64,000 nucleotides of DNA from Eurosta solidaginis (Eukaryota > Arthropoda > Insecta > Diptera > Tephritidae), in assembly GCF_040869045.1 (NCBI RefSeq), contig NW_027136913.1:682001-746000 (forward strand). Reading direction: 5' to 3'. This document shows positions 23,491 to 35,771 of the stretch, piece by piece. The number at the start of each line of letters is the position of its first letter. Within the stretch, counting starts at the first letter, position 1. A program made the position numbers and the translations under genes. The notes under the pieces are model-generated. The model saw only the letters and a program-made list of their open reading frames with translations. It was not told the origin of the DNA and searched no databases.

Positions 23491-24278
23491 ATAAATAACA
23501 AATATATAACGTCACAACTCTTCCCATCCTCTACCTTTCCATCCCTTCCCTTCCCTTTTAATCCTTTCCCTTTTTTAACTCTACAAAACACAGGGTTTAC
23601 TCATTACGCTAAAGTTTTGTTACTACACTACCCCTTAAATTCTGTATTCCCCTATACTGCGTACCAGCATACCAATACCATACAGCATATTAGCCTATAT
23701 AGCTTATCACTTCCCAATTACCTTACCTTACGATTACACTCTGGATTCACAGTCTATATTATTTTTGTTGGCATTTCAGATAACTAACGAAATACCGTAG
23801 TAATCGATTTAAGAATAATTAGAAAATTAAATCAAATTTAATTTATATTAGAATCTCATAAGGCCCACTTGCACAACTGCAATTGTTTTTTCACTAAGAG
23901 CTAGTTTGAAAACTTGTAAAAAATTTATGATTTTAACATCTCATGAGAAGCTGACTCTGAGTAAAAAAGATAATTTGCCGTTCTGCAATTGGGCCTATGT
24001 GAACTACATTAGAGATCGATTAAAGGACACTTATATTTCTCGATTTGAAAATAAGTGTTCGTTTTGTTTTAGGATACGATGTTTCTCCAGTGCTTGCTGA
24101 GTCGTGCTCTAAGCTTAGATAGTAAAGAAAGGGGCGGTTATCTAATATTCCTCGAATTTATATCGAGATTCATGGTTGGTTATGTGAAAGGCGCATTTAA
24201 AACCCGAACATGAAAACGACATCAAGAGCTAACCTTCCGATAAAAAAAAAAGTTGAAGAGAAAATCACATTTCGGCGT
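23491..24278. other. Intergenic sequence
   Basis: Starts with a pyrimidine-rich stretch (23510-23600, CCTTTCCC/CTTCCC). No gene or repeat assigned. Confidence 0.4.
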
Positions 24279-26890
24279 TAATTACTTACTCACTTACTTA
24301 TTTAATTAGCGCTTAACGTTCTAAACGGTTATGGCCGTCCAACAAGGCGCGCCAGTCGCTCCTTCGCTCCACCAACCGGCGCCAATTGGTCACACCAAGG
24401 GAGTTTAAATCGTTTTCCACCTGGTCCTTCCAACGGAATTGGGGCCGCTCCCTACCTCTGCTTCCATAGGCGGGTTCCGATAGAAACACTTCAATCATCA
24501 CATTCAACAAACAATCATCTTTCATTCGCATAACATGGCCTAGCCAGCGCAGCCGCTGCGTTTTAATTCGCTGGACTATGTTGATGTCTGCGTATAGCTC
24601 GTACAGCTCATCATTAAATCTTCTGCGGTACTCGCCATCGCCAACGCGTAGAGGTCCATAAATCTTTCGAAGAACTTTTCTCTCAACCTCTCCCAAAGCC
24701 GCTTCATCTGCTGTTGACATGGCCAATGCTTCTGCCCCATATAGCAGGACGGGTACGATAACTGACTTGTAGAGTATGATTTTCGTTCGCCGAGAGAGGA
24801 CTTTACTTTTCAATTGCCTACCTAGTCCAAAGTAGTATTTATTGGCAAGATTAATTCTTCGCTGGATTTCAGTGCTGATGTTGTTGCTAGTGTTGATGCT
24901 GGTTCTCAAATAAACGAAGTCTTTTACAATTTCGAAATTTTGGCTGCCAACAGTAGCGTGGTTGCCAAGGCACGTATGCGCTGACTTTTTGCTGGATGAC
25001 AGCAGGTAATTCGTTTTGTCCTCATTCACCACTAAACCCATCCTTACCGCTTCTTTTTCCAGTTTGGGGTAAGCAGAACTAACAATGCGGGTGTTCAGGC
25101 AGATGATATCAATTTCATCAGCATATGCCAGTAATTGCACGCTTTTAAAGTATATTGTTCCAGTGCGGTCAAGTTCTGCAGCTAGTATAATTTTCTCCAG
25201 CATCAAATTAAAGAAATCGCACGATAGGGGGTCACACTGTCTGAAACCTCGTTTAGTTTCGAACGGCTCGGAGAGGTCTTTCTCAATTCTGACTGAGCTG
25301 ATGGTGTTACTCAACGTCATTTTGCACAGCCGTATAAGTTTTGCGGGCAAACCAAATTCAGACATACCGGCATATAGGCAGCTCCTTTGCGTGCTGTCGA
25401 AGGCGGCTTTAAAGTCGACGAAGAGGTGATGTGTGTCGATTCTCTTTTCACGGGTTTTTTGCAAGAGTTGGCGCATTGTGAAAATCTGGTCGATGGTAGA
25501 TTTACCAGGTCTGAAGCCGCACTGATAAGGTCCAATCAGCCGGTTCACGGTGGGCTTCAATCTTTCGCACAATACACTTGAAAGGACCTTATATGCGATA
25601 TTAAGAAGGCTGATTCCACGATAGTTGGTGCTTTTTGCAGTATCCCCCTTCTTGTGGACTGGGTAAAGTACACTTAGATTCCAACCGTCGGGCATGCACT
25701 CGTCCGCCCATATTTTGCTTAGAAGCTGCTGCATGCGCCTTACCAACTCCTCGCCGCCGTACTTGAATAGCTCCGCAGGCAATCCATCAGCGCCCACGGC
25801 CTTGTTGTTTTTCAATCTGGTTATTGCTATTCAAACTTCGTCATAATCGGGCGGGGGGACATATAGTCCATCATCATCGATTGCGGGATCGGGTTCTTCA
25901 TCTCTGCGCGGTGAATTGCTGCCTCCATTTAGGAGAGCAGAGAAGTATTTCCTCCATAATCTAAGCACTCTATAGACATCAGTTACAAGGTCGCCGTTTT
26001 CGTTCCTACAGAAGTTTGCCCCGGTCTTAAAACCTTCCCTGTGTCGCCGTATTTTTTGGTAGAATTTTCGGGCGTCATTCCTGGTGGCTAGCAGCTCAAA
26101 CTCCTCGCACTCACGCCTTTCTACTTCTGCTTTTTTCTTCCTGAAAAGGCGTCTCGCTTCCCTTTTCAACTCACGATAGCGTCCACACACTCCTATTGTC
26201 GCGCTCGCTTTTAACGTACCCCTGTAGGCAGCGTCTTTTCTTTCGGTTACAACGCGGCATTCTTCATCGTAACAGTTGTTTTTTCGTGGCCGCCGGTAAC
26301 CAATTTTTTCCTCGACGGCAGTACGAAGTGCTTTGGAGATATGCTCCCACTGCTCCTGTATTCCTTCAGGATGAGTTGTGCTCTCAGAGAGCAGGTGTGA
26401 CAGTCGAGTTGCGAAATCATTGGCAGTCTGTTGTGATTGAAGCTTTTCGACGTCTAGCTTTCCTTGTGTTTTTTGTTCCTTGGTTTTAGCCGCATTGAGG
26501 CGGGTGCATATTTTGGCGGCAACGAGATAATGGTCCGGGTCGATGTTAGGTTCTCGGATCGTGCGCACATATAAAATACTGAAGGCATGTCAATTGTATT
26601 CGTGATTTAAGTGCATTACAATCACAACGTGATCGATCTCATTGCCAATATTTCGATCAGGAGACAGCCATGTAGCTTGATGTATCCTTTTATGCATGAA
26701 CCTCGTGCTGGATATGACCATGTTTCGAGCACCGGCAAAGTCAATCAGCCTCAGTCCGTTAGGAGAAGTTTCATTGTGTAGGCTGAACTTTTCGACTGTA
26801 GGGCCAAAAACACCTTCTTTGCCCACCCTGGCGTTAAAGTCGCCAAGCACGACTATTTCGGCGTTCATGATGTCCTGAATTGACTAAAGT
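24279..26890 (-). mobile_element. RTE-clade LINE, 5'-truncated
   Basis: It begins inside the endonuclease domain (about 26885) and ends beyond the RT stop with a short 3' UTR of GCGCTAATTAAATAAG followed by TAAGTGAGTAAG tandem repeats (to about 24281). A short 3' region with a microsatellite tail in place of poly(A) is typical of RTE elements. Local GC content is clearly higher than in the flanks. An A-run at 26919-26937 lies just outside the truncated end. Target duplications were not identified. Confidence 0.9.
24313..26868 (-). pseudogene. RTE endonuclease plus reverse transcriptase, one frame with two TGA stops
   Basis: Counting from the Met at 26868, the frame spans 852 codons. The endonuclease remnant holds VLGDFNARVGKEG (about codons 7-19) and GNEIDHVVI, then a TGA (codon 93), then REPNIDPDHYLVAAKI with the catalytic Asp-His pair. 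A basic helical linker follows (about 100-345). After a second TGA (codon 346) comes the RT: AVGADGLPAELF, TNYRGISLLN, FVDFKAAFDST (motif A), GFRQCDPLS, LLAYADEIDII, then IVPVLLYGAEAL, RLRWLGHVMRM and a C-terminal LGVTNWRRLVERR. The motif C box is YADE, not YADD (codon 585 is GAA), so one catalytic Asp is lost. With the stops this makes the copy inactive. The lack of frameshifts suggests a fairly young insertion. Confidence 0.92.
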
Positions 26891-26937
26891 GGATGTATAT
26901 TACTCTTATTGATGACAAAAAAAAAAAAAAAAAACTA

Positions 26938-27314
26938 GCCAGTGTCCTTGGGCTAGCGTGAGTGGTTTTAAATAATGATGATTGCCAATTATGTTCGTGA
27001 TTTATATTTCAATTGAATTGAACCCTAGAGCTAGGCAAAGAAATAAAAAATTCAGTTCAGATAATAAAAATTAGTTTTAGTATTATCTATGTATTTTTCT
27101 ACTAATATTTGAATCGAATTTATTTGACAGGTTTTTTTTATTTTAACTATATATCAGCGTCTGTCAAACATAAATTGTGAACCATTATTATTTGCATGCA
27201 TACAAAGGCCTTTGGTTTTCGAAATTTTCCAACGTTTTCATAGTAAAAAATTTATCAAATTTTATTGTCACAAATTCACGTAAACTACAAATAAGTAGAG
27301 CAGCAATTTAAAGT
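26938..27314. other. Intergenic sequence
   Basis: AT-rich, no feature recognised between the RTE copy and the DINE-like element. Confidence 0.5.
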
Positions 27315-29012
27315 AAACAAGTAAGGAAGGTTAAGTTCGGGTATAACCGAACATTACATACTCAGTTGAGAGCTATGGTGACAACATAAGGGAAAATAAC
27401 CATGTAGGAAAATGAACCGAGGGAAACCCTGGAATGTGTTTGTATGACATGTGTATCAAATGAAAGGCATTAAAGAGTATTTTATGAGGGAGTTGGCCAT
27501 AGTTCTATAGGTGGACGCCATTTAGGGATATAGCCATAAAGGTGGATCAGGGTTGACTCTAGAATGCGTTTGTACGATATGGGTATCAAATTAAAGGTAT
27601 TAATGAGAGTTTTAAAAGGGAGTGGTGGTAGTTGTATATGTGAAGGCATTTTCCAGATATCGACCAAAATGGGGACCAGGGTGACCCAGAACATCATCTG
27701 TTGGATACCGCTAATTTATTTATATATGTAGTACCTGCCAAGATTTTAAGGGTTTTTTTATTTCGCCCTGCAGAACTTTTTTCATTTTCTTCTACTTAAT
27801 ATGGTAGGTGTCACAACCATTTTATAAAGTTTTTTCTAAAGTTATATTTCGCGTCTATAAAACAATCCAATTATCTTACCATGTTTCATTCCTTTTTTCG
27901 TATTTGGTATAGAATTATGGCATTTTTTTCATTTTTCGTAATTTTCGATATCGAAAAAGTGGGCGTGGTCATAGTCGGATTTCGTTCATTTTTCATACCA
28001 AGATAAAGTGAGTTCTAGTAAGCACGTGAACTAAGTTCATTAAAGATATGTCGATTTTTGCTCAAGTTATCGTGTTAACGGCCATGCGGAAGGACAGACG
28101 GACGACTGTGTATAAAAACTGGGCGTGGCATCAACGAATTTCGCCCATTTTCACAGAAAATAGTTAACGTCATAAAATCTATGCCCCCACCAAATTTCAA
28201 AAGGATTGGTTAATTTTTGTTCGAATTATGGCGTTAAAAGTATCCTAGACAAATTAAATGAAAAAGGGCGGAGCCACGCCCATTTTGAAATATTCTTTTA
28301 TTTTTGTATTTTGTTGCACCATATCATTACTGGAGTTGAATGTTGACATAATTTACTATATACTGTAAAGATATTAAATTTTTTGTTAAAATTTTACTTT
28401 AAAAAAAAATTTTTTTAAAATTAGGCGTGGTCCTTCTCCGATTTTGCAAATTTTTTTTAAGCGTACATATAGTAATAGAGGTAACGTTCCTGCCAAATTT
28501 CATCATGATATCTTCAACGACTGCCAAATTACAGCTTGCAAAACTTCTAAATTACCTTCTTTTAAAAGTGGGCGGTGCCACGCCCATTGTCCAAAATTTT
28601 ACTAATTTTCTATTCTGCGTCATAGGTTCAACTCATCTACCAAGTTTCGTTGCTTTATCTGTCTTTTGTAATGAATTATCGCACTTTTTCGGTTTTTCGA
28701 AATTTTCGATATCGAAAAAGTGGGCGTGGTTATAGTCCGATATCGTTCATTTTAAATAGCGATCTGAGATGAGTGCTCAGGAATCTGCATACCAAATTTC
28801 ATCAAGATACCTCAAAATTTACTCAAGTTATCGTGTTAACGGACGGACGGACGGACGGACGGACGGACATGGCTCAATCAAATTTTTTTTCGATCCTGAT
28901 TATTTTGATATATGGAAGTCTATATCTATCTCGATTCCTTTATATATGTACAACCAACCGTTATCCAATCAAACTTAATATACTCTGTGAGCTCTGCTCA
29001 ACTGAGTATAAT
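27315..29012 (-). mobile_element. DINE-1/Helentron-like element, family T2, longest copy B
   Basis: About 1.7 kb. The 3' end (low coordinate) is AAACAAGTAAGGAAGG followed by the hairpin GTTCGG/CCGAAC (27335-27352). Subterminal inverted repeats TACTCAGTTGAG (27359-27370) and CTCAACTGAGTA (28997-29008) lie at the two sides. A GGAC tandem (about 28840-28866) then ACATGGCT marks the core, inverted relative to the T1 core, so the element reads on the minus strand. The TTCGAAATTTTCGATATCGA string and GTGGGCGTGG occur twice inside. An approximately 130-bp tandem unit recurs at 27430 and 27565 (ATGTGTTTGTATGA/ATGCGTTTGTACGA). No protein-coding capacity. Confidence 0.85.
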
Positions 29013-29406
29013 AAAAACGTTTTAAATTTATTTCAACAAATTTGTGAAAATTTATTTATGGCATGTGCTATGGCTTCTATTCTATTCAAATTTATACTAC
29101 CGACTTATTTTTTTTTAGTTAAATTAAATTCGAGTAATTATAGTAATAAGTCCAATAAAAAATGCCTTCAATCTTAAATTTGGTTTCGATTATATAAATT
29201 TAGTTGAAGTGCATTTGTAAAATCATGGAGTAATAATTCGACTATTCATAAAAAATAGTGAGACAAAATTAGTTTAATAATTACTTAAATTCATAGTTCA
29301 GATCAAAGACCTAAACTTTCCGAGTTAAGGATAGTTTGAGGTAGAGAAAAGCAGAAAGGCTTTGGGTAGAGATGGCGGTAGAGGTAGAAATAGATCTACG
29401 AAATAG

Positions 29407-30260
29407 ATGAAGGAATGGCTGAAGAAGATGGGGATGGAGATGGCTAGCAAAAAGACAGAAGTGGTTTTAGTGAGCTCAAATCCGACTGTGTATGAGATAG
29501 TCCCAATCATAGGAGCAAATAAAATAAACTAAGAGCCTCTCTTGAAGTATTTAGAAGTAAATATTGAACGAAAACAAACTTTTAAGGCGCACTTCAGGGC
29601 GGTGGGATAGAAAGTTTCTAGAGTTGGTGGAACCCTAACGCGAATAATGCCCAACACCTGCGGTTATGTGAAGCTACCCGTCAGCTATTATCCAACGTAA
29701 CTAGCTTGATAATATTACATGTAGCACCAGTATGGCACGAATCTAAAATGTCTCATAAAAAAGATATATTAGCAGCCAACCTTATTACTGCTATACGAAT
29801 AACATGTGCATAACAGGCGGTGTCCAACGACGCGATCTATGTTTTATTCCGAAAAATACCAGTAGATCTACTGACAAGTGAAATGGCCGATCATTATGGC
29901 ATTGGAATCGGCCGACCATCTGAAGATGCCAAGCAAAGCGCAAGGACACGAACAATAGTTAGTTAGCAGGAATGATGGCAAGAGTCGAGGAAAGGGCGCT
30001 GAACCTTCATGCTAGTTCGGAATATAGTTGAACTAAACTACCACCTCACGCAGATATTGAGTGGATACCGCGGTTTTTAGGAATTTTTTACATAAGCGTA
30101 GGATATAGGAGGATCGTGTCTATTCTAACTGCCTCTCCGAATCGAAAAACGCGTGTCACGTAATGGTTCACTGCCCTCATTTTCACGGCGAAATATACTG
30201 TGTACACAGAGTACACGGAGAGGAGCCTTCCATTGGGAATTTAGGTCCCCTAGTGAGCAG
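29407..30260 (+). pseudogene. R1-clade LINE reverse transcriptase C-terminal remnant
   Basis: The ATG frame at 29407 gives WLKKMGMEMASKKTEVVLVS, EPLLKYLEVNIERKQTFKAH and VGGTLTRIMPNTCG with stops between. This matches the R1 pattern WL...GL.LA..KTE.VL.S, P..KYLGV.ID..L.F..H, LSRIMPN. Further on, LNYHLTQILSGYRGF and then NCLSESKNACHVMVHCPHF give the R1 C-terminal leucine-glutamine box and CCHC-like finger. Many stops and frameshifts. The upstream catalytic domain is missing. Confidence 0.75.
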
Positions 30261-32369
30261 ACAAATATATTATTGGATTGCTGTGAGTATGATTCTAGTC
30301 ATGACGGTATTGATGCCTGCTGAAAGGTAGCGCAGATAAATGCGCTCCGTGACGGTAAAAAAAGGTTCAAATAGAGCTAGAGGTAGAATAGAGTTAGGGG
30401 TAGAACTATAATTGCTTTGAAGCTGAGCCCTACTATCCGGGAAAGGTTCCGATGGAACAAAAAGGCTGGCGGTAAAAATCTGCGAAGGGCTTATAATTCA
30501 AATTCCATAGTCGTAGGAATGAGTAGTATGGGCGCCGGATTTGTTGACGCTCTGACTTGCATTGAAAAAAGTAGTTGCATGTAGCCCGCGCCACATCGGC
30601 GTCTTATATATTATCCTCTGTGAAAACCTTTCATAATTTAAATACTCGGTACTACAAAGGTACTACTGTTGCAGGTTGGTTATTGATGGTGACAAGCGGC
30701 CGGTTAGAATATTTAGGAAACTAGCCTATCTGATTGGTTATGGTCCGTATTTCGGGCGGAGCTTCCTCCTCAACCGGAGGTTCGAGTGTTAGTTCCTGCC
30801 ATAAGCTCTCAGCCAGAGAAGATTCCCAAGTTTTTGCGATACTGCAACCAAGACTTTTCCATTCATAACTAAAACAGTCCTCCGAGTGGAGAATGGTCAA
30901 CGCCGGCCATCACTGATCCTGTAAAATACAGGGTCCTTTCCCATACCGAGTTTCTATATCTTATGGTATCGATCATGTAGCCTTAAGGATCTATAGCGTC
31001 GATTTCAGGGCCTCCTCCGTAAATTGAAGAAAAATGAACGATTATTGACACCGGATAAATGTGTGGATTAAAGACAGGAATAAAACAAAAGATTTGTGCA
31101 TGAGAAGGCAAATAAATCAAGTGTGCTTCTAAATACGAGATAAAAGCCTTTTTCTTTGTAATTTCAGCAAAAATGCTATGCCAAATGTCAGTCAAGAGCT
31201 AGGCAGTGGTAAGCATCTACTCGCTAAGCATCTAAGCCACCATTAAAGCTCTAAGCTCAAGTGTGGTGCGGTCGAGTACGGTCAAGAAATGCCTGATTTA
31301 TTCTAACATTGGGCCCTTCAAATTCCGGGCCGTAGTAATATCTAGCACACACTGTTCAGTGCTTGAGGGAGTTAAAAGAATGAGATACAGATGGCCACTT
31401 GTGAACTGCTCCTGTGTATGCCAACCTCAAGTCAGCTTTGCGAACGCTACTTTTTGCAGATAAGCAAGTTTTCTTTGACCTTTAGGGGATGAAAGGTGGT
31501 CTGCTGAAATTTTGGGGTCCACCTAGGCTCATCCACTATCGGTAAACACTGTTCAATAGCACGTCTTATTTAACTCGATCATTGAGTCACTCCTTGCTCG
31601 AGTGTCCAGCCCATGCTAGTACTAAAATATGCAATGCAACGACTCTCTTAAAGTAGCTTAAGTTCGCGTGGCAGTTATTTTATTGCTATACTAAAATAAA
31701 GAATTTGAATAAATGTTCTTCAATCAATTGCTGCACAGTCGTCGGTTCCGCAGGTCAAAAATAAAAAAACCAAACTGAAAAGTTTGACACCAATTGTGTC
31801 ATTAGTATCTCTTATTATAACAGCCCTTGAAAAGGTATATTTGTTTTTGTTGTATTCGAATTATACTCTTTAAGAATAGCTTCAAAATGAAGTTATTGTA
31901 TTAGTTGGTTTTTGCAGTGTGAGCAAGTTAAAAAAAAGGACGTGTGGCACTCGGGGACTGCCACGGTAAAGCTATTGCATATTATCAATTTATGCAATTA
32001 TAATATTTATGCAACATTTTGTTTTCTTTGATATTAATTCAAGTTTTGTCTTTGATATTAATTCAAGTTACACTTTTTAAGCGCGGTGACTGATAAGAAA
32101 ACAAATTTTTTACTTTTATTGAATAAAACTAGCGTGCAGGTCATCTGGCATCTGGCCGTTACCAGTCCCATCTACAGCGCAGTAGTGAAGATAAATGTAC
32201 ACCAAAGACAACAACCAATATTCGCATAAATAGATCCAATTTTATGTAATCAGCCTGTTGCTAACACCGAAACATTTTCGAACCTTTTCGAACCTTTTTT
32301 GACAAATATCCGTTTTTATTGATTTAGTCGCCAAGCCCGCCATAAAATCTATGCAATAGCTTAATAAAG
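30261..32369. other. Intergenic sequence with a 24-bp duplication
   Basis: No gene recognised. A 24-bp unit starting TCTTTGATATTAATTCAAGT is present twice in tandem at 32025-32072. The 66-codon plus-strand frame at 31263-31463 and the minus strand over 31.2-31.6 kb may hide a further LINE RNase H relic, but I could not confirm it. Confidence 0.4.
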
Positions 32370-33715
32370 TGCAAGTTTAAGTTATTTAATAATACATAGA
32401 CTAAGAAAATATTTTGGATTTGGTGAAAATGCAGTAAAAGTTATAAGTATCTATCTGACCGGAAGATATCAGCGAGTGGGCACGGGCTACGATTTATCTC
32501 AGCCAAAACCATTGACCATGGGAGTTCCACAGGGCTCTATACTTGGATCTCTATTATTCAGCTTGTTTATTAAGGATATTTTTTCTACAGTGCAACCACG
32601 TTAGCTTGCATGCCTCTGCTGACGATGGCAAATGTACTTGGCTGATAAGTTTAGCAAGACCAATGACTTATGCTCTAAACTAAATGCTGCCTTACTGAGT
32701 TTTTCTCGCTGGGCTAGTAAAAATGGTCTTTGCGTCAACACTAATAAATCTTATGCTTTGCCAATCTCTAGAAAGAAGGTCGTAATTGGTAACCTTCCAG
32801 CCAAATATATTGATAAGAATTTGACAAAAATAGTTAACAAAGTAAAAGATCTTGGCTTTATGGTAAATTCTAGCCTTACATGCACAGATCATATTAATTT
32901 TATGGTAGGGAGGGTATACGGAACTCTACGCAATTTAAGGTAATCGTCAATGTTTACACCAGCCGTTATACGTAAAAAACTAGCCATTCAGCTATTGCTG
33001 CCAATAGTAACTTATTCAGAGTTAATATACAATAAACTAGACTCTTGTTCTGTCCATAAAATTGATATAGCCTTCAATCATATAACACGCTATGTATACG
33101 ATCTAATTAAGTTTGATCATGTTTCTGCTTGGAAGTCATTGCTTCTGGGCTGTGTTATCCATAATTAATTGAAGGCCAGGAGTTGTATTTTTCTCGTAAA
33201 ACTAATTACCACAAAAACACCATCCTACTTATACGAAAAACTTATGTTTCCTAGATTTAACCGTTTAAATAATCTTATTGTTCCAAATTTTAACTTTGTT
33301 TCATCAACTCGACTGTTTTTTGTTAACAACATATGCACTTGGAACTCTATTCCAGCTACTGTAAGAAACTGTATAAACGAAGGAAATTATAGACAAATTA
33401 TTTATAATTTTTTTTCATCATAATCGACCTGAATTGGCCACCTATTATAATATTGTAGTATTGTAATATTGTAGTATTTATATATCTTGTTCTTTATTTT
33501 AATCATAGGGTTTATTTACCTATATTTGCTGATATAATCATGTTATGTGCTTCTTCTTCTTCGAAGGCTGTTAATATTAAGATTTAAATTCTGTTGTTTC
33601 TCTTTACTTAAATGTTTATAAAATTTTCATGTAATAATGTTTTGTACTATAAAAGACCGGAAGATGGTCTTATTTTACTAATAATTCCCAAATAAATGAA
33701 ATGAAATGAAAATAA
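32370..33715 (+). mobile_element. CR1/Kiri-like LINE, 5'-truncated 3' end
   Basis: RT coding remnants run from LRKYFGFGENAVKVISIYLT to the C-terminal WNSIPATVRNCINEG. After a stop at 33421 there is a ~250-bp 3' UTR with AAGACCGGAAGATGGTCTTA (a hairpin) and a terminal tandem of AATGAAATGAAATGAAA at about 33690-33710. A short pentamer tail instead of long poly(A) is typical of CR1-group elements. Exact clade (CR1, Kiri, Daphne) is not settled. Confidence 0.8.
32395..33423 (+). pseudogene. CR1/Kiri-like reverse transcriptase remnant
   Basis: Order of pieces: YLTGRYQRVGTGYDLSQ, MGVPQGSILGSLLFSLFI (motif B), a damaged motif C (SADDG in a shifted frame near 32615), MYLADKFSKTNDLCSKLN, GLCVNTNKSYALP, VKDLGFMVNSSLTCTDHIN, VYGTLRNLR, then IRKKLAIQLLLPIVTYSE, DIAFNHITRYVYDLIKFDHV, SYLYEKLMFPRFNRLN and TRLFFVNNICTWNSIPATV. 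There are stops at about 32941 and 33166 and a frameshift around the YADD box. The tail domain after the RT is characteristic of this LINE group. Confidence 0.82.
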
Positions 33716-35441
33716 AATATCATTGTATCGAAATAAATAAAAATTAATATTGAAGTCAAAGGTATTTACTTCATTTTTAAATAATTTTAGCGTCTTTAGC
33801 TTGTTGCGTTTTTTTTTTTTTTTGTTATTTAAGATTTAACCAGTGCCTTTATTAGTGTTTATTTGCACAAATATTTCAATTTCAGCTAAAGTTTTAGTTC
33901 TTTTCCTCACCGTCCGTCACGTTGGGACCCATAGTTTATTATTAGTCAAAGTTTTGAGATTCTATAGTGTTAATATAAGCTGTCACTTTCTTCCAATAAC
34001 TATGTTTTGCGACAGTTTTCTGATAGCGTCACGCTAATAAATTATTGTCGCATGTTATATATACTCACATGTAACATACGACATTATCTTATCCAGTCGA
34101 CAATATGCGAATGTAAACTTTTGTGTGTGTTTGTTGTTTTGTTATTATTATATATGCCAGACCCTTTAATTACTTTAATTTCTTTATTTAATCCTATTAA
34201 ACATTGTATTTGCGATAGACAAATCTTACCACTTTTCCCCCCACATCTACTTACTTTTTGTATGCATGCGGTGAATGTGGTTGGTTCTGGGTCGGTATGA
34301 AGGTATCACCCGCACCAATTTTATGAAAAAATAATTCCGACATATTTGTAAAGTCGTGACCGAAGTTTCATGTTGATATCTCTACTGGAAGTATTTTTGG
34401 CCACCAACTCCATATAAGACCGACCACTGTGTGCTGGTAGAAATCTTAACCGCAGGTTAAATAAATTTCTTGTAGCCGTAAATGTGGGCATGTCAATTTT
34501 GATACCAGCGACTCCTCTGTTTAAACCTTTGAAGCTATGAAAAGGCAACGAAAACTCAATCTTCTTAGCAAATGCTACTTTTTACAGAGTAAAAAATCAG
34601 AAAAACTATAGTGTTAAACTGGCGGAATGCCCCTACGTGCTGCACATAATCTCATTCAATTCAATAGAATCTATATTGTACAGTCTTAGTAAGGCTTATG
34701 CAAGATCTCGTGCAATTCTTTATTTAGCCATTATTATCAATTTTTCCTCCGCAAACCGTTGGCTTTTAAAATAAAAAAAAATGCCTGCCCTACCTCTCTA
34801 CCAATAATCGTTTATTCATAGATTATTGCATCCTCTAGCAAAGAGACTAAAAAAGCTTCTTAAATGCTGTCTCAATTTGAGTTCAATGCAGCTTCTACAT
34901 TTGCTGTTACGATTGAGGATAAAGAAATTTGAAATTTTCCAGTTTTCTGTTCTTATTGCTGTTATTCTAAAACCGTTTTGTGTTATGGACATTAATTGGC
35001 CGTTGCTGCCTGGTTTTCTATAGCAAAAATATCTTTACGTTGCTGTTGTTGCGGCGATTTCAATGAGTTACTGGTAATTGCTTATCGTTTCTATGTGACA
35101 CGTGCCACATGCGACACAGAGACTGAGTTCTATAGCTTAATATAATAGCGTCGAATTGATAGCTATTGCATGCATGTTATGCCTTACACGAATTACAAAC
35201 ACCTGGCACTTCCTACGGAATTGAGTGATGCCTCCTAGTATCTCCCACAAGGCTACTGAAGTGACCTGGTTGGAAATGAGAGATGTTCAATTTCGAAAAA
35301 ATTTACCCAGTCTTGGCTTAAGCAAAAATTGCAATAAAAACAGTTGCAATCGTGAACAATGCCAAATTGGAACAAAATGGTGATATTCCATCAGCTGATT
35401 GTTTGTCCCTGCAATTTTCCACAACAGAAATCCTGAACTCA
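33716..35441. other. Intergenic sequence
   Basis: AT-rich, no gene or repeat family recognised. A T-run lies at about 33811-33824. Short frames on both strands lack domains. Confidence 0.4.
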
Positions 35442-35610
35442 AATTCCAAGCAAAGCCACATCAAACAAAATTTTTAAGAAGTTGTTTCAGTCAGAAAAAA
35501 GTTGTTCCAAGCGATGTGACCCCTTGGCAGTTGACTGACAAACATCACAAGTGTATTTCTTATATGAAACGCTTCTCGGTGAAAACAAATCTTCCGAAAA
35601 TTTAAAGAGA
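35442..35610 (+). mobile_element. tRNA-derived SINE fragment
   Basis: The body part begins CCAAGCAAAGCCACATCAAA and continues through TTCCAAGCGATGTGACCCC, TTGGCAGTTGACTGAC, GTGTATTTCTTATATGAAAC and TTCTCGGTGAAAAC. It is well diverged. The head before CAAAGC is lost and the 3' half is truncated. Confidence 0.65.
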
Positions 35611-35723
35611 GGTTCGAAATTCCTCCTTTTTTCATGGCTCTACTCATACAAAAACATCCGCTTACCCAGCCGTCACAATACAGTGCTAGATTTGGGTAGG
35701 TTAGGCTGAGAGGATGTTACCCA

Positions 35724-35771
35724 TGCACTCGGAAACATCGTTGTGACTGCACTCGAAAACATCGTTGTGAA
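35724..35771. repeat. 24-bp tandem repeat, two copies
   Basis: TGCACTCGGAAACATCGTTG and TGCACTCGAAAACATCGTTG units start at 35724 and 35748, with one mismatch in the first 20 bases and one at the end. Confidence 0.8.

Noticed and set aside
25085..25581. Plus-strand frames of 114 and 64 codons
   Set aside because: Antisense shadows of the RTE reverse transcriptase.
28840..28870. GGAC microsatellite as an independent repeat
   Set aside because: It is the internal core of DINE-like copy B and appears at the same place in the other copies.
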